Source: Sodiomyces alkalinus F11 (lineage: Eukaryota > Ascomycota > Sordariomycetes > Glomerellales > Plectosphaerellaceae). From it: a stretch of 64,000 nucleotides of DNA. Shown here piece after piece: positions 1 to 9,656 of this stretch. A model generated the notes under the pieces. The model was not told the DNA's origin, did not search any database, and saw only the letters and a list, made by a program, of their open reading frames with translations. The stretch spans positions 4,346,381 through 4,410,380 of the forward strand of contig NW_021167080.1 in the NCBI RefSeq assembly GCF_003711515.1, written 5' to 3'. A program made the translations under genes and the position numbers. Each line of letters starts with the position of its first letter. Position 1 is the stretch's first letter.

Positions 1-1018
1 GGCAAGGCTACCAAGAGCCTTATACACTCCGTACTCTCTCTACTCTCCGTACCCCACTCCATCTAGCCCTACCGTGGTCTAAGTATCAGTGATCTTGGTT
101 TCAGCTCGGAGGCCGTGCTATGATCCCGCCTCCGCCCCTTGCCAACTCTCGGGATGTTACTTAATGGAAACCACTATCCCCGAAGCAATTGATCATGTTA
201 ATTACAAGTGTACGTTTTATCTTCTACCCTCAATAACTATTCTCCCATCAGGCATCATTAACCATCCGACGAGATAACGAGTACAGCATACCATACATTG
301 TGCGACTTGCGGACGGCCGGTTTATAAGACGAAGACGAAGTTCCCGACCATCTGAGATCTCCTGTCCGTCTTTTAAACATTAAACAGTAGTTAGTCGGAT
401 GCTCTGCGAACTACAAACGGCCAACCCCACGATGTTGATACAAACCGTCTCATCTGTTCCCCCCCCCCCCCTTGTCGTAGGGTGAGCTATGCTTTTGGCC
501 CGAAAGGGGGCTCACTTGCGAACCCACGGTCCACAGCCCATCTCGGATGCTGCCGATACGCTCATCGAATCCCTAAATTTATCTTCAGGTCGATGTTGAT
601 CATTCCCCTCCTCCACACTTTCTACGTGCTAGTTCGTTCTCCTGATCGCCAAGCTCACCTCTCAACCATCGCCGTAATGGTCAATTGATGCGATTGGACG
701 CTGCAGTCTTGCTTCGAATCGAAATCCAGACGCTGTCGACGTCCGCACTTCATGTCGTTCATGATGTTCTTATAAGATGGCTTCATCTTCCCTCTTTCTT
801 ACTTCCTTCTCACCACTCTCACAGCCAGGCGCATCACAGTTCTATAAATTCGTTTCTCTTTGCTAGCCCAGGAGGCAGCTATTCCCATTCCATTCTCTCT
901 CTCTCTTCATCGTTCTTGAATTCGCTTTGATACCCGGCTTCTGCGAGCTCCAATTTCCATCTTTCACTCTTTCACTCATTCATCTAGACAGCTTCCCGCC
1001 TTACCTGTCTCCTTCAAC
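1..1018. other. Intergenic region and cutinase promoter
   Basis: No convincing gene was found. The short open frames have no recognisable domain. There is a C-run at about 461-471 and an ACTCCGTAC motif near 26. A TATA-like TATAAAT at about 843, roughly 175 bases before the cutinase ATG, is followed by a C/T-rich leader, a usual arrangement for filamentous fungal promoters. Confidence 0.5.
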
Positions 1019-1790
1019 ATGTTTCTCACCACCAAATCCCTCCTCACCCTCACCCTCGCGGCCCTCGCCGCAGCCAGCCCCATCGACGCCGTCGAGAAGC
1101 GCCAGCTGCGCAACCGCGTTCGGACCACCGCCACCGAGTTCACCGACGGCGGCTGCCGCCCCATCATCATGCTCTTCGCCCGCGGGTCCACCGAAATCGG
1201 CAACATGGGCACCGTCTGCGGGCCCCCGACCGCCAACAGCCTCAAAGCCAACTTCGGCGCCGAAAACGTCGCCGTCGAGGGCATCGAGTACGCCGCCGCC
1301 CTCTCCACCAACGCCCTCCCCGGCGGCGCCGACCCCCGCGGCGTCCGCGAGATGGAGCGCCTCATCGCCCGCGCCAACGCCGAGTGCCCGGACTCGCTCC
1401 TCGTCGTGGGCGGGTACAGCCAGGGCGCCGCCGTCACCCACCGCGCCGTCGAGAGCCTCCCCCAGGCCCAGAAGGACCAGATCGCCGCCGCTTTCACGTT
1501 TGGTGATACCCGGAACCGACAGGTGAGAAAGAAGAGCCCCCCTTTTTGGACCCTCCTCCATGACGTGGAGAAAGCCCGGCGACACTGACAGGAATGGCAA
1601 ATTATAGGACAGGGGCCAGATTCCCAACTTCCCTCCCGAGAAGACCAACATCATCTGCAACACTGGCGATGCCGTCTGCAGTGGCACCCTCGTTATCACT
1701 CCCGCCCATTTCGCATATGGTAGCCGTGTGGACGAACAGGTCGCGTTCATCACCTCCCGTCTTCGTGCCGCCGGCGCCAAACTGAAGTAG
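1019..1790 (+). CDS. Secreted cutinase (one intron)
   Basis: Serine esterase of the cutinase family, expected to hydrolyse cutin or similar polyesters outside the cell. Exons 1019-1522 and 1608-1790 are joined by an 85-base GTGAGA...TAG intron in phase 0, giving 228 residues, normal for the family. Residues 1-19 are a signal peptide and a Kex2-like KR lies at 27-28, so a short propeptide is likely. The catalytic triad is visible: GYSQG with Ser134, Asp189 in CNTGDAVC and His202 in PAHF. The Ser-Asp (55) and Asp-His (13) spacings match the well-studied fungal cutinases. Cys residues flank the active site as in the family. It converges on the MFS gene. The family is certain, but the natural substrate is not shown by sequence. 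Confidence 0.95.
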
Positions 1791-2143
1791 TCGAAAGCCG
1801 TTTCGGTTTCGCCAATCACGCCCCGCTCTCATGGGTAGAGAGGGTGGACGTACATCTCCCGACGGGGGTTTTGTTTTTTTCGGTTGAAGGATCTCCTGGT
1901 GGCAGTGGTTGCTTTCCAAGGCGCACACTGTATATATAACGAGGTGACAAGTTGATGCGACTTTCAGTTGCATGTCCATGTGGTTATATTGGATTTTATG
2001 ACACGAGTTACTCTTTTACATCAGATTAACAGATTCCAGTGCGCCATGGCCTGTTTCACAGTTCCGTTGACACCATTGGTCGATGTTTTCTATGTATTCC
2101 AAAAGAACAAGGGAAAGAAGAAGGAAGAGGAAAAAGCCTGTGT
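1791..2143. other. Convergent 3' intergenic region
   Basis: 353 bases between the stops of the cutinase and the MFS transporter. It holds both 3' ends, including a short TATATATAA stretch near 1930. No gene seen. Confidence 0.5.
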
Positions 2144-4076
2144 CTAACTTGTCTTCTCCCGACTTGTCTCCCCTTCGTTACCGATCGTCCCCTCTTCACC
2201 ACGCTGCTCAGGCTTCTTATCAGACTTCCCAACAATCTCGGAGCTCCTAAAGACGAATAGAACAATGAGTAGTGAGCAGACAGCGAAGCTAAAATTGGAC
2301 CAATTGCCGGCGCGAAGGCCGGCAAGCGACGGCTCGTCCCACAGCTCCATGCTGCCCACTTCCTGGACCGGCAAGCCCCTCTCCCGGGCCATGACGGCCG
2401 TCTGCACCGCCGTGGCAATGGCGAGACCAATGGCGCGGCCCACCTGACCGACAGTATTGATGAGAGCGCCGCCGAGCGCCTGGTCCTCCTGCGGCAGCGA
2501 CTTGGAGGTGAAGAGCGTCAGGCAAGGCCAGGCCGTATCGGCACCAAAGACGGAGAAGACCATGGCCGGCAGGCCGTAGGCAAAGTACGACGTGGTGGGC
2601 GGAATGGGTGCGGCGAAAAGGAGACAGGCGACGGCCATGGAGAGGTTCCCGAAGACGAGGAGGAGGTACGTGGGGACGCGGGAGACGAGGAGGGCGACGA
2701 CGAGGGCGGTGACGATGCCCATGACGCCGGTGGGGATGAAACGGAGGGTGGTCTGCAGCGGGGAGTGGCCCTGGAAATCCTGCCAGAAGTAGGTGGCGAA
2801 GACGAGGAAGTTGTTGAAGGAGCCGAAGAAGAGGGCCATGATGAACATGGCGGCGCTGAAGCGGGCGTTGCGGAAGACGGACACCTTCATGAGCGGAGGG
2901 GCGCGGCCCTTGCGCTCCAGGTGGTGCTGCCAAAAGACGAAGGCGGCGATGACGAGGACGGAGACGACGATGATGACGGGGATCCAGGGGCGGTGCCAGC
3001 CGACGACGTTGCCTTCGGCCAAGGCATACAACAGGGCGAAGACGCCGGCGGTGATGAGGAAGCCTCCGAACCAGTCGACGGAGCGCTTCGCGGCGGCGCT
3101 CGGGTCGTTGGGATCGGATAGTGAGGGGGGTGTCTGAAGCGAGGCCGGGGGAGGCGGGATGACGAAGATGGCGGCGGCGGTGACAATGCCGGAGAGGATG
3201 GCCTTGACGCCGAAGACCCAGCGCCAGTGGGCGAAATTGGCGATGAAGCCGGAGATCAGGTTCCCGAAGATACTCCCCAGGGGCGCACCGGCGGCGTAGG
3301 CGCTGAAGGCATAGTTCTTGGCGCGGCCCGGGGGGAAGGTCGTGCCGAGGATGCCAAGAGCGGTAGGCACGTTGGCAGCTGCGCCCAGACCGTGCAGGCC
3401 GCGGAAGAGGTCGAAGGCAACCTCATTGGGGGTGAAGGCGTTGGCGATGGTGACGACGGCGACCCAGGCGGTGCCGGCGATGAATATTTTGCGCTTGCCG
3501 TAGATGTCGGCGATGCGGCCCCAGAGAAGGAGGAAGCAGCCGAAGGCCAGGGCGTAGGCTGAGATGACCCACTGGTAGCGCTGTTCCGGGATATCGAGGT
3601 CGGCGCCAATGGCTGGCAGGATAATGACGACGGATTGGATGGAAACGGTCTGGCTGCGAGGTGAGTAGGGGGCTATTACCGGGGGTAGAGCTGGACGAAT
3701 ACGAGATCAGGCGAAACTTGATCGAACTCACATTCATGAAGCTTGCACCAGTGAGAGTGGCAACCAAAGCTATGCACCTGGCTTTGGAGAATGGGATCCC
3801 CGGGTGTCCGTCTGCGTCTCCGTCTGCGTTTGCGTTCGCGTTCGCGTTCGGATCACTTGAATCGTGTCGCTCTTGGTCTACCTCATTGCTGGGAGAGAGT
3901 GCCTCTGGTGAGCCAGACGGTTCAGACCCCTTTCCTGGGGTTTCTACGTGAGAGGCTTGAGGCTGGCGCGGCTCGACGGGAGTGGCGTTGTTGCTGCAGT
4001 CGGCATTGGCATCGATGACGGCGACAGGGGGTGTGCCGGTGGAAGGCGTCGATTTTTCGTGGACCGGAGGTTGCAT
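2144..4076 (-). CDS. MFS transporter, DHA2-like (14-TM type)
   Basis: Multi-pass membrane transporter of the major facilitator superfamily, probably a drug or metabolite/proton antiporter. Exons (minus) are 4076-3732 and 3649-2144, with an 82-base GTGAGT...CAG intron in phase 0, giving 616 residues. The first ~95 residues are hydrophilic, with an NANANANA/DGDADG low-complexity stretch. The first TM follows at the splice site. The loop WGRIADIYGKRK after the second TM is the MFS motif A signature, and the WVISAYALAFG context is typical of DHA2 proteins. The tail is charged (KSDKKPEQRGEE). The ATG at 4076 is the first in frame. The substrate cannot be inferred, and no biosynthetic cluster is next to it. 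Confidence 0.9.
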
Positions 4077-5013
4077 GGTTTAATGCAGCGCCGCACCTCT
4101 TATTTCACTGTCTTCTCTTATTCTCGGGCCATCCCCCCTCGTCTTCCCTTTTGTCTTTCTTCCGTCCCTGAAATAGATATGTTGGGGAGAAGAAGAGAGG
4201 GTGAATTGGTCGGGGATTCAAAAGAGAAAAGAGGCAAGTTGCTGGGAGGTTGCGCTCCCAATTGCCCCCCCGCTTTACATAGGGTCCGTCCCCTTCCCCC
4301 ACGTCAAACCGCGTTTTAGTGAGGGCTGGATTCCGTTCTGGTTAGCTGATTAGAAACCAGGGCGTGGGTTAGCGGCTGTTTATTCTGGAATAGTACACGC
4401 TAGACTGCGGGGGACAGGGGAAGGGGGGTGGCATCAGCGATACCGGCGTTCGTTGGAGCAGTTGGAGCGGCAAAACCTTCGGAGAATGTTGTGCGATGGG
4501 CGGCATATGAAGCCGGCAGCTGGCAGCTCATAGCTGGGTAAAGCACGGCCTTGGCCCCCGAGATCTGCTCCGAGGTGGAGGTGGGTTGAAGGAGAACGAT
4601 GGTCAATACCTTATAGGTAGTCCATTGGCCATTGCAACCTTCGTACGGTTGATGCTAATTGACCGATAAAGGTGGTGAGTCGTGACCGCCGACAATCATC
4701 CCATAAATTCATGACTCCCAGCCCGATGGCCATGGAGGCTGAAATTAACGACAGGACGGGCACGGCACACGGCAGCCTGCAGATGGCAAAACCAAATTGT
4801 ACCACTACACCCAAAGGGAATGGGGATCCCTCCTTGATGGAGGTACTTCTGGTGTAAATGTGAGGATATCTGAATGTCCGACGCACGGCAGGAGGAAGGA
4901 GTTGACTCATCCTGATTCATGCCAGTCATAATAGCTTGGTAGTGTCGGATTCAAGAATCAAGACCCGCAGCGATTTCGAAGCTAATGAGTAGAAAAGAAG
5001 AAAGAACCAAGCA

Positions 5014-5081
5014 GTGTCAGGTATAGCGTAACTAGAACCGTACAAAGATAAGGGTTAAAATTGAAGAGTAAATTGATGGAG
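5014..5081 (+). repeat. Dispersed repeat fragment, copy 1 (RIP-like changes)
   Basis: About 65 bases that align with 42193-42255. Both share TGTCAG, a GCGTAAC block, AACCGT and the block AAAATTGAAG(A/G)GTAAATTGAT. Several differences are C-to-T or G-to-A transitions. This copy has TA where the other has CA (GGGTTAAA against GGGTCAAA), as repeat-induced point mutation would produce. Confidence 0.55.
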
Positions 5082-5084
5082 GTT

Positions 5085-5320
5085 AGGCGCGCGCCGACGA
5101 CCTTAGCCACCGGACTAAGTACTATACCGATTACTATATCTTCGGAGGCTAGCTTTACGGCCGGCGCTATTACCGGATACCCTCTATAGCACTCTACTAT
5201 CCTAGATTCCGGTACTACTATTTATATCTTTAACGATTTTACCTGCTTTACGGACTTTATACCTATAGTGCGCGGCGATTATATTATCGCCGGTAGTTCC
5301 AACTTCCAAGTTCCGAGTTG
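5085..5320. repeat. RIP-like degenerate sequence
   Basis: A stretch dominated by TA steps (ACTATATC, TATAGCACTCTACTATCC, TTATATCTTTAACG) with few CA or TG steps. Flanking DNA is balanced. This is the usual signature of RIP-damaged repeats in Pezizomycotina. It directly follows the dispersed repeat fragment at 5014-5081. No parent element or coding frame can be recognised. Confidence 0.5.
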
Positions 5321-5828
5321 GCAGATGTAATATCACGACGAACAGGGACAATATAATGTCAGATATACCATCTTTATATATATATATATATGAGTTGAAG
5401 ATGAAGCCTGAGCGCGGTATTGCGTGTGACACTGTGTCAAAAAGAAAAGGGACTGAAGGTGGTAGGTGCTGCTCTTAAAACATTATAAGTTATGACAGAT
5501 ATAAATGCTCCTGCTCTCAAAGACTCAGTAGAGGTAAGGTGTACATAAGGTACTACCTATGGTAGGAAACCCCAAAAAGACGTGGGCGGGGAGCTCCTTC
5601 CATAGGTAGACTGAGCTACTTGGCAGCCCCCTACCGCTGCCCTGTCGTGATCTCCTTTCAAACCGGCCACTTCTAGCACTGCTTCGGGGCTCCCGTTTCA
5701 TTTCTTCAGTCCTGTCTCCTCAGGCTTTTCTGAACATCTTATGTTCATTACCTTACTTTGACAGAGTTGCATTGCATACCTGATTCGTCACATCAGACGT
5801 ACACCATCCCAGCGACCTAGCCCCAGAG

Positions 5829-6647
5829 ATGCCTCCGAGAGGGAAGAAGCTTTGCTGCAGCTGTGGCAAATGGAAGCCACGGTGAAGGTCGAGAGGCTAT
5901 CTCCTCCACGAGACCGCAAGACCCGATGTGCTTGTGGTGCGTTTGTTGGGACCACGAGCTCTCTCCAAGCGCACTGGAAGGCCCGCTCCAGCAAAGATGA
6001 CATCGTCAAGTGCGGCTTTCGTGTACGGTTATGGATGGATGGCTACTATTAACCGTGTACAGCTTGGCTTCGAAGTCCACCTCAAGCTCTTCCGATGTGG
6101 CTGTGGAGCCATTTCGAAGCGGCCACGATCTTGTGTCCCATTTTACATCGAATGCCAACTCCGATCATGCTTCTTCCCATGGCCTCCCAATCCAACTCAC
6201 CAGAGCGGTGCCTCTGTAACTTCTGTATCCGGTGCCGTATCATCAGGGCTTGAGACGTTCAATGTCCCCCTGGAAGGATCTGCGAATACGGACGTCCTTT
6301 CTGATGCCAGAACAGCCCTGCAATCCGCATTAAACGTCCCACTAATGGAAAGTCGGAACCCTTCTCGGAACTCTGAACCTCTGCCCCAGAGCGGTGAGAC
6401 TCTCATCAAATGTCGTTGTGCGGATCTCTTCGACAACACCCGAGCGCTCACCGCCCACCCCGAGCTCCTGGAGGAGAATTGCCTAAGGGCCCGGGGGCGG
6501 AAAGTGAGGGTTGTCTTTCCCTTCCCTGTAAGAACCCCAAGTTCACGCCCCGCACATTCAGATACAAATTATGTTTGCACTGGCGGATATCTGACCGCTG
6601 ACCGCTGTGACAGCATCGACTGCCTCTCCATGGATCCTATCGTCTGA
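5829..6647 (+). pseudogene. Relic of a gene with degenerate C-x-C...H fingers
   Basis: Three finger-like motifs lie in different frames. The first is at about 5925-6015 (CACGAF...LQAHW...C). The second is at about 6090-6170, starting RCGCG in one frame and continuing PFRSGHDLVSHF...H one frame over. The third is at about 6410-6470 (CRCADLF...LTAHP...C). The spacing C-x-C-G-x-F-x5-L-x2-H recalls repeated C2H2-like units in many ascomycete proteins. An early ATG at 5829 gives LCCSCGKWKPR and then stops. No single splice model gives one open frame, so I call a decayed gene. A multi-intron functional gene is the alternative. Confidence 0.4.
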
Positions 6648-6756
6648 ATCCCCCTCATTTATGTCCCAGGTAGGATAATCGACTGCGGACTGCTATTGGC
6701 AAGTGGAAGCATGCCGTTCTGATTCATGAGCAGGATACCCTGCCAGCTTCTTACCC

Positions 6757-7446
6757 GTGCCGTTGCCTGTCAAGCTTGAGCGAGATATCGGCGTGCAGCA
6801 CGTCGACCAGAATGCTGCGCGAGCTCCAAAGTATCCACTGGGCCCTATATTCTTGGCTCTCGAGATGATGCGGCACCAACCCGCTTACCCCCTATGTGAG
6901 GCGACATACAGTGCGCCCACGCCCACGCCCACGTCCACGCCCACGCCCACGCCCACGCCCATTCTGAATGGCCTCCCGCCACTGGGTTCGGTTCATGCTC
7001 TCGCTCGTGGAAAGACTGTGGCCCGTACAGCCATGGCAAACCTTGAGTTCGCGGAGCTGCATAGTGGGCAGCCAAACTCGGCCGACGCGCTCCAGTCATA
7101 TATTCCACGACTCTGGTTCAGTCGCAGCCGATCCCTCATCGTGGGATACCGATCCAAGGATACGGTCGAGAGGGTGGACATCTTCACTTCGAAGACGGAA
7201 CTCGTCGCCTGGGAGGAGAAGGAAAAGAACCAAGAGGCCTTGCGGAAGCTCGTTACCTTGTTGTCCGAGTTGAAAAAGGCCGTACAGGGCATGCGGGGGG
7301 ATCAGGCCGGCATCGTGGTGTTTGATGCTGCTTCGGAACCCGAACCCCGGACGCTCTGCCTCTTCGAAGCAAATAACGACAGGCGTACTGTGCCATCTTT
7401 TGTGGAAACTCGGTTTTGGAATTGGACAGAGAAGCATCCGGTGTAG
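6757..7446 (+). pseudogene. Relic of a fungal family often labelled 'geranylgeranyl pyrophosphate synthase'
   Basis: The open frame lacks an early ATG (the first in-frame Met is internal, in LALEMMR). Two blocks look like a fungal protein family commonly mislabelled as geranylgeranyl pyrophosphate synthase. The N-terminal block is QNAARAPKYPLGPIFLAL. The C-terminal block runs from PRLWFSRSRSLIVGYRSKD through VAWEEKEKNQEALRKLV to AGIVVFDA. The long central part of the family is missing; a (CCCACG)n hexamer array coding Pro-Thr repeats (6916-6960) and unrelated sequence stand there. No DDxxD prenyltransferase motif is present, so no synthase activity is implied. Family assignment is from memory of its pattern and is moderate. 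Confidence 0.4.
6915..6962 (+). repeat. CCCACG hexanucleotide minisatellite
   Basis: About eight near-perfect CCCACG units (one is CCCACGT-variant), read as Pro-Thr repeats in the relic open frame. Confidence 0.8.
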
Positions 7447-8065
7447 ACACTGTGTAGTATACTTTGTCATTCGGCGGATCTGTTGCCGCGTTAACCATGA
7501 AGTCGAGTGAGGTTCCCAGCTTCTCATACCTTACGAATAAAGATTACCTATGCTCGTCTCCCAGATGCCAAGATACCTAGGCTCGAAGGCACGTGACTCT
7601 AATTGGACCAAGGGGGGATTTGGCGGGTCTTGGTACGGGTACGTATAGGTCTGAAGGAAAAAATCTCTTCTGGTTCCCAACTCCACCAAGTCGCAAACTC
7701 GAACCTCTTCTCCTCTTTTCCTCTACTCCTTCCCTTTCCCCTTCTTCCTCCTCCTCCTCCTCCTTTTCTACCCCACCTTGCGACATATAATTCACACTCT
7801 CTTCACCTATCTCTCTTGTGATTCGGCTAAACCCGATTCTCTGGACGATTCAAGCGATTGAGGCTGTCTGATCAGCCACAACGCCTTCAAGTTGACGTCC
7901 CTAATTTTTCCCGTCTCTTCTTCCTTCGTTTCGTCTACTCTCCCTTTTTACACACGCGCAGCTAGCTCTGCCATTTCCCAGACCCCGGTGGTTCGTCGTG
8001 CTTGCACCGTCACCGTAAACGTCTCCTACATCCCTTCTCGCAGCTACGCGAGAAAGTCCTCCAAA

Positions 8066-9656
8066 ATGCCTCCCAAGAAGCAGGTGGAGGAGAAGAAGAT
8101 CCTCCTGGGCCGGCCAGGTAACAACCTGAAGAGCGGCATCGTAGGTAGCACAATCGCGACCTGAACACGCCATCCGGGGTTCTGCAGGCTGACCACGAGA
8201 CACAAACAACTCAGGTCGGCCTGGCGAACGTTGGAAAGTCCACTCTGTTCCAAGCCATTACGAAATCCAATCTCGGTAACCCGGCTGTAAGTGGCATTGG
8301 CATCCCCAATCTGGGCGACGGCCTGGTGGCTAATTGCATCGGCATAGAACTTCCCTTACGCCACCATTGACCCGGAGGAAGCACGCGTCATCGTCCCCGA
8401 TGAGCGGTTCGACTGGCTGTGCGAGAAGTACCAGCCCAAGTCGCGGGTGCCCGCCAACTTGACGGTCTATGACATTGCCGGCCTGACGCGGGGCGCGTCT
8501 ACCGGAGCTGGTCTCGGCAATGCCTTCCTGTCACACATCCGCGCCGTCGATGCCATCTTCCAGGTTGTCCGGTGCTTTGACGACGCTGAGATTATCCACG
8601 TCGAGGGCGACGTCAACCCGGTCCGTGACTTGGATATCATCAGCGAAGAGCTGCGGTTGAAAGACATCGAGTTTGTCGAGAAGGCGCTGGAGAACCAGAA
8701 GAAGAAGACTCGCTCGGGCGGGAACAGCCTGGAGATGAAGAAGCTGAAGCAAGAAGAAGCTACCATTGAGAAGATTCTTCAATGGCTTAAGGATGGCAAG
8801 GATGTCCGGAAGGGCCACTGGGACCCTAAGGAGGTGAGCATATATTCTTCCTTTTCTGTTTTCTCTTTCTCTTTTTACTGTTTCCTTTTTCCTTTTTCCT
8901 TTTTCCCATCTTCCGCTGCCGCCTACGTGATGACAAAGGACCCTCGGTCCGAACCTAATCCCAGCTCGTCGAATGCCTCACCAAACAACGCAGAGAGCAT
9001 CCTGAGATGAAAAACCATTCTGACACCCGGCGCATTTTTTTATACCACACCGAGTGCAACGTTGTCTCGTTCGTGATGGTTTTGCTAATGCACCGTTTCG
9101 TCAGATCGAGGTCATTAACCCTCTCTTCCTCCTGACGGCCAAGCCAGTGGTCTATCTCGTCAACCTCTCAGAGAAGGATTTCGTCCGCAGGAAGAACAAG
9201 CACCTTCCCAAGATTGCGGAATGGGTCAAGGAGCACGCCGAGGGCGATCCCCTCATTCCCATTTCCGTGGCCTACGAGGAACGGTTGACACGGTTCGAAA
9301 CGGAGGAGGAGGCCAAGGCCGAGCAGAAGAGCGTCGGCGCCGAGTCTGCTCTGCCCAAGCTCATCATACAGATGCGCAAGACCCTCAACTTGGGCAGCTT
9401 CTTCACGACAGGTGCCGACGAGGTACGGCAATGGACCATCCGGAACGGCACGAAGGCGCCCCAGGCCGCGGGCGTCATTCATACCGATTTCGAGAAGACG
9501 TTCATCCAGGCCATCGTATTCCCGTATGATATCCTGAAGGAGCTTGGCGACGAGTCGGAGGTCAAGGCCAAGGGCAAGATGATGACCAAGGGCAAGGACT
9601 ATGTGGTACAAGATGGCGATATCCTGCTCATCAAGGCGGGTGCGGCCAAGGCTTAA
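8066..9656 (+). CDS. OLA1: Obg-like ATPase 1 (YchF family)
   Basis: P-loop ATPase of the YchF/OLA1 subfamily, which binds ribosomes and affects stress and translation control. Exons are 8066-8140, 8215-8286, 8348-8833 and 9105-9656, giving 394 residues, the same size as yeast Ola1. The P-loop NVGKST is at residues 30-35, created by joining exon 1 to exon 2. The switch motif DIAGLTRGAS and the NLSE motif in place of NKxD, which explains ATP rather than GTP preference in this family, are present. The C-terminal ~90 residues form the TGS domain. The first in-frame ATG (AAAATGCCTCCC) gives the usual MPPKK start. In-frame codons upstream of it resemble a mitochondrial presequence but have no ATG. 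Confidence 0.95.

Larger units (their letters stand above)
4077..5828. other. Intergenic region with RIP-like AT-rich patch
   Basis: 1.75 kb with no convincing gene. The left side is the MFS promoter. About 5085-5320 becomes TA-rich and CA/TG-poor, described as a separate repeat feature. A (TA)n run sits near 5375-5391. The right side (about 5580-5820) has ordinary composition. Confidence 0.5.
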
